DNA from: Candidatus Margulisiibacteriota bacterium
Lineage (GTDB): Bacteria > Margulisbacteria > WOR-1 > O2-12-FULL-45-9 > XYB2-FULL-48-7
Length of the DNA stretch: 64,000 nt
Reading direction: 5' to 3'
Assembly (NCBI GenBank): GCA_041661965.1
Contig: JBAZTH010000001.1
Coordinates: 496,001-560,000 of the forward strand
The notes under the pieces were generated by a model, which was not told where the DNA came from, did no database searches, and saw only the letters and a program-made list of their open reading frames with translations. Below are positions 42,976-51,598 of the stretch, piece after piece. Positions within the stretch are counted from its first letter, which is position 1, and each line of letters starts with the position of its first letter. The position numbers and the translations under genes are program-made.

Positions 42976-45132
42976 ATGAAACAAGTAGTGCAGAGTTTTA
43001 AAACGGGGGAATTGAACCTGGTCGACGTTCCGGCGCCGCAGGTCAAGGCCGGCGGGGTCCTGATCAAAACGACCCGTTCCGCCGTCAGCGTCGGCACCGA
43101 GAAATTGATCGTCAATTTGGCCCAGCAAAATCTGGTCGGCAAAGCGCTGTCGCGCCCGGACCTGGTCCGCCGCCTGATTGATAAGGCCAAAACCGAAGGA
43201 ATTATGGAGGCTTATCAGGCGGTCAAAGGGCGGATGGAGACCCAGCAGCCGCTCGGCTACAGTTCGGCCGGAGAAGTTCTGGCGGTCGGCGCGGGGGTCG
43301 ACGAATTTAAGATCGGCGATCGCGTCGCCTGCGGCAGTGATCTTTTCGCGACCCATTCGGAGATCACCTGGGTCCCGAAGAACGACTGCGTGAAGATCCC
43401 GGACGGGGTTTCCGACGAGGACGCCGCCTTCGCTTATATCGCGGCGGTCGCCATTCACGCCATCCGGAGCGCCGACTTGACCTTTGGTTCCAAGGTCGCC
43501 GTGATCGGCCTGGGCTTGCTCGGCCAGATTTCGGTCCAGGTCCTGAAGGCCTGGGGCTGTGATGCTTTCGGCTTCGATCTCGATGCGAAAAAAGTCGCGC
43601 TGGCGGTCGAATTGGGGGCGAAAGGCGGGTTGACCGATCGCCAGGCGTTCGCAACGAAAGCTAAATTGCTGACCGACGGCCACGGTTTTGACGCGACGAT
43701 CATCATGGCTTCGACCAGCAGCAACGACCCGCTGGAACTGGCCGCGGAGATCACGCGGGAGAAAGGGAAGATCGTGGCCTGCGGGCTGGTTAAGCTTGAG
43801 GTGCCGCGCAATGTCTTTTTCGAGAAAGAGCTTTCCCTTATCGTTTCCCGCGCGACCGGTCCGGGAAAATTCGATCCCGATTGGGAATTGAAAGGCCATA
43901 ATTATCCGCTCGGCTTGGTCCGCTGGACGCAGGCCGGGAACATGAAAGAGTTTTTGAGCCTGGCCGCCGACAAGCGGGTGACGATGGCCCCGGTCATTAC
44001 CCACCGCTTTAACATAGACGAGGCCCTTTCGGCTTACGAACTTCTGCTAAGCAAAGAACACCCATATTATCTTGGCGTCCTGCTTCAGTACAAGGACAGC
44101 CCGGCGCAAGAAAAAAAGATCGCGGTGACCGCGCCGAAGGGCGACTACCAGCCGGGGCAACCGGTCGTTGGGCTGATCGGGGCCGGTCTCTTTTCCAATG
44201 TGACGATCCTGCCGTGCCTGAAAAAGATCAAGGGGCTTGCTCTGCGCGGCGTAGCGACCGCGACCGGCCTTTCCGGGCGGAACGTTGCCAATCAGTATGG
44301 TTTCGAATATTGCACCACCGACTATAAGGAAATCCTTAGCGATAAAAAGATCAACGCGGTAATTATTGCCACGCGCCATGACCTCCATGCCGGGATGATC
44401 GTCGAAGCCCTGGCCGCCGGTAAGGACGTTTTCGTGGAAAAACCGCTGGCCCTCAACCCGACCGAATTAAAAGAGGTCGGCGCCGCTTACCGGGAGTCCG
44501 GCAAACGTTTGATGGTCGGGTTTAACCGCCGTTTTGCTCCGTCCGCGACGCGGGCCAAAGCCCTTATGGGAGAGATCGGAGCGGTGACCGTCAATTGCCG
44601 GGTCAACGCCGGTTTTGTTCCCAAGTCGCATTGGACCTTGAACAAGGAAGGCGGGGGGAGAGTCATCGGCGAAGTCTGCCATTTCATCGACTCGATCCAG
44701 TACGCGACCTCTTCCCTGCCGGTCAGGGTCTTTGCGGAAACGATCTCGTCGGCCAACGATCAGGTGACGAACGAGGACAATATCGCCATTACGATTAAAA
44801 TGAAGAACGGTTCGGTCGCGACCCTCCTTTACACCTCCGTCGGACACAAAGGGATCCCGCGCGAGCGGCTCGAGGTTTTCGGCAATAATCAGAGTTACGT
44901 GCTCGATAACTTCGTCGGCCTGGAATTCGTGCGGGACGGGAAGAAGGAAAAGACGAAAAAATTCAATATTGACCGGGGGCACCAAAAGGAATTTGAAGAG
45001 TTTTTTGACGCGCTGAAGAACGGCCGCCCGCTACCGGTCGATTTTTCCGAATACGTCTACACGACCCTCGCGACCTTTGCCGTCATGGAGTCGATCAAAT
45101 CCGGCCGGCCGGTCGAGATTGCGGACCTGTAA
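42976..45132 (+). CDS. Bidomain oxidoreductase: alcohol dehydrogenase-like + Gfo/Idh/MocA fusion
   Basis: A 718-residue fusion. The first half (about 1-370) is a medium-chain dehydrogenase with GYSSAGEVLAVG, a GVSDEDAAFAYIAAVA segment and the Rossmann loop IGLGLLGQ. The second half (about 390-718) is a Gfo/Idh/MocA domain with GLIGAGLFSNV, EKPLALN and EVCHFIDSIQY. Fusions of this type occur in exopolysaccharide and O-antigen loci beside WbuB-like GTs. They may carry out linked oxidation and reduction of a sugar nucleotide. The zinc-binding cysteines of classical alcohol dehydrogenases are not evident. The GT genes on both sides are paralogues. Confidence 0.88.
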   Translation: MKQVVQSFKTGELNLVDVPAPQVKAGGVLIKTTRSAVSVGTEKLIVNLAQQNLVGKALSRPDLVRRLIDKAKTEGIMEAYQAVKGRMETQQPLGYSSAGEVLAVGAGVDEFKIGDRVACGSDLFATHSEITWVPKNDCVKIPDGVSDEDAAFAYIAAVAIHAIRSADLTFGSKVAVIGLGLLGQISVQVLKAWGCDAFGFDLDAKKVALAVELGAKGGLTDRQAFATKAKLLTDGHGFDATIIMASTSSNDPLELAAEITREKGKIVACGLVKLEVPRNVFFEKELSLIVSRATGPGKFDPDWELKGHNYPLGLVRWTQAGNMKEFLSLAADKRVTMAPVITHRFNIDEALSAYELLLSKEHPYYLGVLLQYKDSPAQEKKIAVTAPKGDYQPGQPVVGLIGAGLFSNVTILPCLKKIKGLALRGVATATGLSGRNVANQYGFEYCTTDYKEILSDKKINAVIIATRHDLHAGMIVEALAAGKDVFVEKPLALNPTELKEVGAAYRESGKRLMVGFNRRFAPSATRAKALMGEIGAVTVNCRVNAGFVPKSHWTLNKEGGGRVIGEVCHFIDSIQYATSSLPVRVFAETISSANDQVTNEDNIAITIKMKNGSVATLLYTSVGHKGIPRERLEVFGNNQSYVLDNFVGLEFVRDGKKEKTKKFNIDRGHQKEFEEFFDALKNGRPLPVDFSEYVYTTLATFAVMESIKSGRPVEIADL

Positions 45133-46358
45133 TGCGGATCGTTATCCTGTCCGAAGCTTTTCCGCCGGAAACCAAGTCCGCGTCGACCCTCTTTTTTGAA
45201 CTGGCCGCTTCGCTGGTTAAGAGGGGGCATCAGGTGTCGGTCATTACCCGGATGCCGCGCTACAATGTGGCCGACGGGACCGATCTTTCCGCCATCCCGG
45301 CGCGGGAGAAACTGGCCGGTGTCGAGGTCCGGCGGTTTCGGACCCCCCCCTTGGCGCGCACCGTTCCCCTGATCAGAGGCTTTGAGCATTTCATTCTCGG
45401 CTGGATCTTTTTCTGGGGCGGCCTGTTCATGAAAAGGCCCGATCTGATCCTGGTGTATTCCCCGCCGCTGCCTTTGGGCGTGACCGGTTTCTGGCTCGGG
45501 AAGATCAAGCGTTGTCCGGTGGTGGTCAATATCCAGGACCTCTATCCCCAGACGGTCATCGATCTTGGATTGCTGAAGAATAAAATGTTGATCGGCGTCT
45601 CGCGCCGGATGGAAAGGTTTATCTATCGCCAATCCGACGCGATTACCGTTCATTCTTTGGGGAACCGGGAGTACGTCCGGGCGCACGGGGCGCGCGACAA
45701 CCTGGTCGAGGTGGTCCATAACTGGGTCGATATCGATGAGATCAAACCGGCTCCCAAGGGAAATGATTTCAGCCGGAAGCACGGGCTCGGGGAGAAATTC
45801 GTTGTTTCTTTCGCCGGGGTTATGGGTTTCGCGCAGGGGCTGGAAGTGGTGATCGGGGCGGCCGATATTTTGCGGAATGAAAAAAACATGCTGTTTGTTT
45901 TGGTGGGAGACGGGGTGAAAAAGGCCGAGCTGGAGGGCCTGGTTAAAGAGAAAAAATTAGCGAACGTCTTGTTCGTTCCTACCCAGCCGCTGAAGATCTA
46001 TCCGCAGATCCTGCACGCCTCCGATCTCTGTCTCGTGACCTTAAAGAAAGATTTGGCAACCCCGGTTGTTCCCGGCAAAATGCTTAGTATCATGGCGGCC
46101 GGCAAGCCGGTCGTCGCCAGTCTGCCGCTGCAAGGCGACGCTCCGAAGATCCTGGCGGAATTCAATTGCGGCCTGGCGGTTGAACCCGACAATTCCGGCG
46201 AACTTGCGGCCGCGATAAGAAAATTGTATAATGACTCGTCGCTTCGCGAAATTATGGGTAAAAACGGCCGCCAAGGAGCAGAAACCGCCTTTTCCCGGGA
46301 ACACTGCGTTACCAGTTATGAAAAGATTTTCAAGGCTGTTCTTTCAAGGAGGAAATAA
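45132..46358 (+). CDS. WbuB-like GT4 glycosyltransferase (paralogue)
   Basis: A 408-residue GT4 with AFPPETKSASTLFFELAASL near residue 8, VYSPPLPLG, NIQDLYPQTVIDLGL and TPVVPGKMLSIMAAGKPVVAS. The motif order and spacing match the gene at 41721, so the two arose by duplication. It begins on the last base of the bidomain gene (TAATG) and ends the same way at the next SDR. It probably adds an N-acetyl-6-deoxyhexosamine-like sugar, by family analogy. Confidence 0.88.
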   Translation: MRIVILSEAFPPETKSASTLFFELAASLVKRGHQVSVITRMPRYNVADGTDLSAIPAREKLAGVEVRRFRTPPLARTVPLIRGFEHFILGWIFFWGGLFMKRPDLILVYSPPLPLGVTGFWLGKIKRCPVVVNIQDLYPQTVIDLGLLKNKMLIGVSRRMERFIYRQSDAITVHSLGNREYVRAHGARDNLVEVVHNWVDIDEIKPAPKGNDFSRKHGLGEKFVVSFAGVMGFAQGLEVVIGAADILRNEKNMLFVLVGDGVKKAELEGLVKEKKLANVLFVPTQPLKIYPQILHASDLCLVTLKKDLATPVVPGKMLSIMAAGKPVVASLPLQGDAPKILAEFNCGLAVEPDNSGELAAAIRKLYNDSSLREIMGKNGRQGAETAFSREHCVTSYEKIFKAVLSRRK

Positions 46359-47395
46359 TGGACTATAAAAAACAGTATCAGGGGAAAACGATCCTTATTA
46401 CGGGCGGGGCCGGCGCCATCGGCTCGAACCTGGTCAAAGCTTTGGGGAATCTGGGGGCTGGCAAGATCATCGTGCTTGACGATCTCTCTTCTTCCGAACG
46501 GTGGAATGTTCCTTCCCTGCCGAACGTGCTGTTTTCCGAAGGGGATATCGTTGATGAGATCAAATTAAAAAGGGTCTTTTTTGAAGAGCCGGAGTACGTC
46601 TTTCATTTGGCGGCGTTTTTTGCCAACCAGAATTCGATCGACCACCCCGAACAGGACCTGCGGGTCAACGGCTTCGGCACCCTGAAACTTCTGGAATACA
46701 GCGCCCTGACCGGGGTCAAACGCTTTGTTTACGCTTCATCGGGCTGTTCGATTTACGGCAGTCATGCTCCCATGCCCCTGAAGGAAGATTTCATGTCGAT
46801 GCACTTGAGCACCCCTTACCAGATCACCAAAATGCTGGGGGAACTTTACTGCAACTTTTTCCAGCACCAATACGACGTTCCTTGCGTCAAAACGAGGTTT
46901 TTCAATTCTTACGGTCCGGGAGAGATCCCCGGCCAATACCGGAACGTCATCCCTAATTTTATTTACTGGGCGATGAGCGGCAAACCGCTCCCCATTACCG
47001 GGACCGGCGAAGAGACCCGCGATTTTACGTTCGTTGAAGATATCGTCGACGGGCTGTTGCGGGCCGGGGTCATGCCGGAAGCGGTCGGCCAGGAGTTTAA
47101 CCTTGCTTCCGGCCGGGAAATCCAGATCAAGCAACTGGCGGAGATGATCAATAAATTGACGGGGAACAAGGCCGGCATTAATTTCGCCCCGCGGCGAAAA
47201 TGGGATACCAAGTCCAGGATCTTGGCCTCGGTCGAACGGGCCAATAAATTGATCGGTTACGCGCCGAACACGACCTTTGAAGAAGGTTTGCCCAAAGCGA
47301 TCGAGTGGTTTAAAGCCAACTGGGATGATATCCAAAGAGCGGCTAGTTTCGGGCCCGGCGCCTCTTCGGCCGTCAGGGCGATGGTCTGCAAATAA
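46358..47395 (+). CDS. Extended SDR NAD-dependent epimerase/dehydratase
   Basis: A 345-residue SDR with GGAGAIG at 16-22, LDDLSSSERW following beta-2, FHLAAFFANQ, YASSGCSIYG and YQITK (Tyr-x3-Lys). RDFTFVEDIVDGLL and FNLASGREI are typical of UDP-glucose 4-epimerase-like and related enzymes. The GGAGG ribosome binding site is good. It follows the second WbuB-like GT and probably supplies its donor sugar. Confidence 0.87.
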   Translation: MDYKKQYQGKTILITGGAGAIGSNLVKALGNLGAGKIIVLDDLSSSERWNVPSLPNVLFSEGDIVDEIKLKRVFFEEPEYVFHLAAFFANQNSIDHPEQDLRVNGFGTLKLLEYSALTGVKRFVYASSGCSIYGSHAPMPLKEDFMSMHLSTPYQITKMLGELYCNFFQHQYDVPCVKTRFFNSYGPGEIPGQYRNVIPNFIYWAMSGKPLPITGTGEETRDFTFVEDIVDGLLRAGVMPEAVGQEFNLASGREIQIKQLAEMINKLTGNKAGINFAPRRKWDTKSRILASVERANKLIGYAPNTTFEEGLPKAIEWFKANWDDIQRAASFGPGASSAVRAMVCK

Positions 47396-47415
47396 AAACT
47401 TAAGGGAGTGTTTTT

Positions 47416-48390
47416 ATTAAAATATTGGTTACCGGTGGGTCCGGATTCATCGGCACGAATATGATCGATCTTCTCCTGAAGGAAGATAATATCGATATTT
47501 TGAATATCGACATTAAACCGCCTCGCGAAATTAAGCATAATCAATATTGGCGCCAATGCGACATCCTTGATCTTGAGAAGCTGAAAAAGGAGATCAGGGA
47601 CTTTAACCCGGAGCTGGTCGTTCATCTGGCGGCGAAAACCGGCCTGAACCGGCCCAATCTGGAAAGTTACGCCGAAAACACCACCGGCGTCAAGAATATG
47701 CTGGCGGCGCTTGACGGTACTCCCTCGGTGCAAAGAGCGGTTTTCACCTCAACTTTGTTGGTTTGCGAGATGGGGTACATCCCCAAGCACGATACCGACT
47801 ATAAGCCGTCCACCCTTTACGGCGAAAGCAAAATGATCGGGGAGAAGATCGTCCGTGGGCGGCAAGATCTGAAGTTCGCCTGGACGATCATCCGGCCGAT
47901 CTCGATCTGGGGGCCGTGGGGGGAAGAGCCGTACATCAATTTTTTCCGTTCCATCAAACAGGGGTGGTATTTCCATACCGGCAGCGGACATTATAAACGG
48001 TCGTTGGGCTACGTTGAGAACGCCGTTTTCTCCATTCTTAAGCTGTTGCGCGCTCCTCTGGAAAAAATTGCCGGGAAAACATTTTACATTGCCGATTATG
48101 AGCCCGCCGACCTTTACAATATGGCGGAAGAGATCAGGCTGCAGTTGAACGCGCGCCGGATCTTCAAGCTTCCTTTGACGCCGATAAAGTTGCTGGCCAA
48201 AGTCGGCGACCTGCTTCAGCGCTGCGGCTGGGAAAATGTTCCTTTGCAGAGTTTCAGATTGAACAATATTCTGACCGAATATGTGTTTGATATGACGCCG
48301 CTCAAAGAGGTCGTCGGTCCGCAACCGTTCAACATCAAAGAAGGGATTGCGCGAACGATCAAGTGGCTTAATCAGGCGCGCCGGATCTGA
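47416..48390 (+). CDS. Extended SDR NAD-dependent epimerase, apparently starting at ATT
   Basis: An SDR of about 324 residues with GGSGFIG at 7-13, HLAAKTGLNRPN, and YGESK as the Tyr-x3-Lys motif, then RPISIWGPWG. The first strand KILVTGGSG needs residues upstream of the nearest common start (TTG 47425), and an AGGGAG at 47403-47408 lies exactly 7 nt before an ATT at 47416. No ATG, GTG or TTG exists at that place. I therefore propose an ATT start, or else a base change from ATG. Starting at TTG 47425 would drop three residues of the first beta strand and leave the ribosome binding site 16 nt away. Substrate unknown. Confidence 0.8.
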   Translation: MKILVTGGSGFIGTNMIDLLLKEDNIDILNIDIKPPREIKHNQYWRQCDILDLEKLKKEIRDFNPELVVHLAAKTGLNRPNLESYAENTTGVKNMLAALDGTPSVQRAVFTSTLLVCEMGYIPKHDTDYKPSTLYGESKMIGEKIVRGRQDLKFAWTIIRPISIWGPWGEEPYINFFRSIKQGWYFHTGSGHYKRSLGYVENAVFSILKLLRAPLEKIAGKTFYIADYEPADLYNMAEEIRLQLNARRIFKLPLTPIKLLAKVGDLLQRCGWENVPLQSFRLNNILTEYVFDMTPLKEVVGPQPFNIKEGIARTIKWLNQARRI

Positions 48391-48408
48391 TCGCTAAGGA
48401 GTTTTTTC

Positions 48409-49365
48409 ATGAAAGCTTTAATTACCGGGATCACAGGACAGGATGGGTCGTATTTAGCGGAGCTCTTGCTTAGCAAGGGGTACGAAGTTTACGGGATGGT
48501 CCGCCGGGCGAGCACCGAAAGTTCCGACCGGATCAACCACCTGATGGACAAGATCACTTTAAAACAGGCCGATCTTTTAGATCAGCTTTCGATCATCGAA
48601 CTAATCCAGGAAGTTAAACCGGACGAGGTTTATAATTTAGCTGCGCAGTCTTTTGTCCCGACTTCCTGGAACCAGCCGGTCCTGACCGGGGAATTTACCG
48701 CCCTGGGGGTGACCCGGATGCTGGAAGCGATCCGCCTGGTCGATCCGAAGATCAAGTTCTATCAGGCTTCGTCGAGCGAGATGTTCGGCAAGGTTAGGGA
48801 AACGCCGCAGAAAGAGTCGACCCCGTTTTATCCGCGCAGTCCCTACGGCGTCGCCAAAGTTTACGGCCACTTTATTACCGTTAACTATCGCGAATCATAT
48901 AATCTTTTCGCTTGTTCCGGGATCTTCTTTAACCACGAGTCGCCGCGCCGGGGGAAAGAGTTCGTTACCCGGAAGATCACCGACGCGGTCGCCAGGATCA
49001 AGCTTGGCAAACAGCAAAAGCTTGGGCTCGGTAACCTGGACGCCAAACGGGACTGGGGTTTTGCCGGCGACTATGTCGAAGCGATGTACCTGATGCTCCA
49101 GCAGGCGAAACCGGACGATTATGTGATCGGGACGGGGGAGACCCACAGCGTCCGCGAATTTGTGGAGATCGCTTTCTCGCACGTTGGGCTCGATTACAAA
49201 AAATACGTTGAAGTCGACAAGCTGTTTCTCCGGCCGGCCGAAGTTGACCTGCTGATCGCTGACAACTCAAAGGCGAAGAAAATGCTGGGGTGGCAACCGA
49301 AGGTTGGTTTTGAAGGGCTGGTCAAGATGATGGTTGATTCCGACCTTAAGAGCAACCAGGTGTAA
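48409..49365 (+). CDS. gmd: GDP-mannose 4,6-dehydratase
   Basis: A 318-residue GMD. GITGQDGSYLAE is at 7-18 and VRRAS at 31-35. SSSEMFG (121-127) and Y146-x3-K150 (YGVAK) are the catalytic set, with FNHESPRRG and the RDWGFAGDYVEAM segment that is diagnostic for the family. It converts GDP-mannose to GDP-4-keto-6-deoxymannose. It is followed, with a one-base overlap, by the reductase gene. The product feeds D-rhamnose here rather than fucose, because no fcl-type epimerase/reductase is present. Confidence 0.95.
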   Translation: MKALITGITGQDGSYLAELLLSKGYEVYGMVRRASTESSDRINHLMDKITLKQADLLDQLSIIELIQEVKPDEVYNLAAQSFVPTSWNQPVLTGEFTALGVTRMLEAIRLVDPKIKFYQASSSEMFGKVRETPQKESTPFYPRSPYGVAKVYGHFITVNYRESYNLFACSGIFFNHESPRRGKEFVTRKITDAVARIKLGKQQKLGLGNLDAKRDWGFAGDYVEAMYLMLQQAKPDDYVIGTGETHSVREFVEIAFSHVGLDYKKYVEVDKLFLRPAEVDLLIADNSKAKKMLGWQPKVGFEGLVKMMVDSDLKSNQV

Positions 49366-50309
49366 TGAAAGCTTTTATTACCGGGATCAACGGCTTTGCC
49401 GGGAGCTACTTAGCTGAAGCGCTGCTTAAAAGCGGCCGGCAGGTTGCCGGTTCCGTCCAACCCGGGACCCCGCTGGACAATCTGGCGGCGGTCGAAACGA
49501 AATTGAAACTGATCCCCCTCGATCTTAGCGATTCATCCGCCCTTGAAAAGATCATCGCGGCCGAAGCGCCCGACGAGATCTACCATCTGGCGGCGGTCAG
49601 CAGCGTCAAAGATTCCCTCGACGACCCCCGCAAATGTTTCATGGTCAACGTCCTGGGAAGCCTCAACCTGCTGGAAGCGGTCCGGCATCATCGTCCTAAA
49701 GCGACGGTCGTCCTGGTCACCTCCAGCGAGATCTACGGCGAAGCGTTGAGCGAAAAAGTTTTGACCAGCGAGAGCTCGCCGATCATTCCCAAAAGCCCGT
49801 ATGCGGTTAGCAAAGCGGCCCTTGACCAGTTGGGGCGTGTCTACGCCAAAACTTACGGCTTGAGGGTGGTCATGGCCCGGCCTTTCAGCCATACCGGACC
49901 GCGGCAAACGCCGACCTTCTTTGTTCCGACCGTGGCCAAGCAGATTGCCGAATTGGAAAAAAGCGGGGGGGGGGAGATCAAAGTTGGAAACCTGGAGATC
50001 TACCGCGACTTTACCGACGTTCGCGATGTTGTTGACGCTTATATCCTGCTGGCGGAAAAAGGGAAAAGCGGCGAGGCCTATATAATCTGCCGTGGGGAGA
50101 ACCAATACCTGAAGAAGATCGTTGCCTGTTTGACCGAGCTGGTGAAGGTGCCGGTTAAGGTGACGGTTGACCCGGACCGTTTCCGTAAGGCCGATCTGGT
50201 CTCGATGAAGATCGATAATCGGAAACTGAAAGAGCTCGGCTGGCAGCCGCGTCGCCCGCTGGACGCGACTCTGGTCGAGATTTTAGATTATTGGAGAGGA
50301 AAAGTTTAG
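49365..50309 (+). CDS. rmd: GDP-4-dehydro-6-deoxy-D-mannose reductase (Rmd)
   Basis: A 314-residue extended SDR. GINGFAGSYLAE at 7-18 and HLAAVSSVKDSLDDP are typical for Rmd, and Y146-x3-K150 (YAVSK) is the catalytic pair. RPFSHTGPRQTPTFFVP is a family hallmark. It reduces the Gmd product to GDP-D-rhamnose. It is the last gene of the 48-kb run. A palindromic repeat with a hairpin that may act as terminator begins 2 nt after its stop. Confidence 0.9.
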   Translation: MKAFITGINGFAGSYLAEALLKSGRQVAGSVQPGTPLDNLAAVETKLKLIPLDLSDSSALEKIIAAEAPDEIYHLAAVSSVKDSLDDPRKCFMVNVLGSLNLLEAVRHHRPKATVVLVTSSEIYGEALSEKVLTSESSPIIPKSPYAVSKAALDQLGRVYAKTYGLRVVMARPFSHTGPRQTPTFFVPTVAKQIAELEKSGGGEIKVGNLEIYRDFTDVRDVVDAYILLAEKGKSGEAYIICRGENQYLKKIVACLTELVKVPVKVTVDPDRFRKADLVSMKIDNRKLKELGWQPRRPLDATLVEILDYWRGKV

Positions 50310-50311
50310 CC

Positions 50312-50499
50312 AGCCCTCACCCAACTTTAAATGACTTGATTAGTTTTTGTTTTCAACCCTCTCCCAAAGGGAGAGGGAGTTATTCCTTTTTGATGGCAAA
50401 GAAATAGTCCCTCTCCTCCGCCAGAGGCGGACGTAGCAGTCGTTGGGAGAGGGTTGCTAACTATTAACTAAACTCGTTGCAGTTACTTGGGTGAGGGTT
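50312..50499 (+). repeat. Palindromic MITE-like repeat, copy 1 (also candidate operon terminator)
   Basis: About 188 nt bounded by inverted ends: AGCCCTCACCCAA at 50312-50324 and TTGGGTGAGGGTT at 50487-50499. Inside are two hairpins. The first has a perfect 9-bp stem (CCCTCTCCC 50357-50365, loop AAA, GGGAGAGGG 50369-50377) and is followed by a short T-rich stretch. The second is nested (50409-50453), with an inner TCCGCC/GGCGGA stem. A second copy with the same ends and first hairpin lies at 60901-61074. It is non-coding, small and palindromic, so it could be a non-autonomous mobile element or REP-like family. The first hairpin may end transcription of the long operon. Confidence 0.8.
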
Positions 50500-50511
50500 A
50501 TACGCCTTTTC

Positions 50512-50540
50512 TTGCCCTAGGGGGATAGTTGTTCTATAAT
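50512..50540 (+). promoter_or_regulatory. Sigma70 promoter for the PNPT gene, predicts leaderless mRNA
   Basis: A -35-like TTGCCC at 50512-50517 and a perfect TATAAT at 50535-50540 are 17 nt apart. The ATG of the next gene begins at 50549, only 8 nt after the -10, so transcription should start within about two bases of it. No Shine-Dalgarno precedes the ATG. It lies 12 nt after the palindromic repeat. Confidence 0.7.
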
Positions 50541-50548
50541 TACTCCTA

Positions 50549-51598
50549 ATGATCCCTAATTTGATGGTCTTTATTATTGCTTTGATCGGCGGGTTGATTT
50601 TTACTCCTCTGGCCAAGTGGCTTTCATTTAAGACCGGGATCCTCGATCGACCGGGCTTCCGCAAGATCCATGATCATCCCATTCCAAGGATGGGGGGAGA
50701 AGCGATCCTGCTTTCCATCGGCTTGGCCCTGCTTTTTTATTTCCCCAATCATCGCGAGCTCTGGTCGATCATAATATTCGGGCTTCTGTTCGTTTGTTTT
50801 GGCCTGATCGACGACGCCGATATCAAGATCAGGGCCCGGAACAAGATCCTCTCTCATCTGATCTTTTCTTTCCTGTTCATCTATTTTTCCGGGATCACTT
50901 TAACGTTCTTTCCGGTGAATTGGATTAATTGGTTGATTACCGCCTGTTTCATCACCTTCATGACCAACTCCATGAACATGCTCGATGGGATGGATGGGTT
51001 GGTTGCCGGGATCTCCTGCCTGTCGGCCGGTTTTTTTGCCGTGCTGGCTTGGAACAGCGGCCAGCAGGACCTATTGATGCTGTCGGTTGCCGTAATAGGG
51101 GGGACGATCGGTTTCCTTCGTTATAATTTTAATCCCGCTTCGATCTTTCTGGGGGAGGCCGGTTCGACCTTGCTTGGTTTTCTTATGGCCTTGCTGGCGA
51201 TCAAGTTAAACATATTTACTCTCTGGAATGTCGCCTTATCGCTCGGGATCGAACGGCTGCAGATCATCACCTTTATTGTTCCGTTGATCGTCCTCGGAAT
51301 CCCGATCTTCGATACATATTTTGTTTTTTCCAACCGTTTCCTCCATCGGATCAAATTCAGCCAGCCGGGGAAAGACCATTCCCACCACCGGATCCACCTG
51401 ATGGGCTTTTCGCAGAAGGCGACCGTCCTGACCCTCTACGCCGTCCAGATCGTCCTCGGTTCGATCAGCCTGGCGATGATCCGGGCCGATCTCCAGCAGT
51501 TCTTCTCGCTACTGTTGATCGTGGCGGTCTTCTTTGTCAGCTTCACCATGCTGCTGCTGCGGGTCAAGGTTTATGAGCACCACGATAGCACAGCTTAA
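50549..51598 (+). CDS. WecA/TagO-type undecaprenyl-phosphate sugar-1-phosphate transferase
   Basis: A 349-residue polytopic PNPT (MraY/WecA family) with about ten hydrophobic segments. KIHDHPIPRMGG (near 35-46) is the first cytoplasmic loop, NMLDGMDGL near 143-151 carries the catalytic aspartates, and GEAGSTLLGF follows. DHSHHRIHLMG near 276-286 is the histidine motif that points to WecA/TagO rather than MraY. It should attach GlcNAc-1-P or a similar sugar phosphate to undecaprenyl phosphate in the inner membrane, which would start the repeat unit for the upstream locus. It has its own promoter and appears leaderless. Its end overlaps queE by 26 nt. Confidence 0.9.
   Translation: MIPNLMVFIIALIGGLIFTPLAKWLSFKTGILDRPGFRKIHDHPIPRMGGEAILLSIGLALLFYFPNHRELWSIIIFGLLFVCFGLIDDADIKIRARNKILSHLIFSFLFIYFSGITLTFFPVNWINWLITACFITFMTNSMNMLDGMDGLVAGISCLSAGFFAVLAWNSGQQDLLMLSVAVIGGTIGFLRYNFNPASIFLGEAGSTLLGFLMALLAIKLNIFTLWNVALSLGIERLQIITFIVPLIVLGIPIFDTYFVFSNRFLHRIKFSQPGKDHSHHRIHLMGFSQKATVLTLYAVQIVLGSISLAMIRADLQQFFSLLLIVAVFFVSFTMLLLRVKVYEHHDSTA

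Noticed and set aside
42775..44004. 409-codon minus-strand frame across the bidomain oxidoreductase
   Set aside because: Shadow of two convincing plus-strand genes; the start lies inside the domain core and no motif is present.
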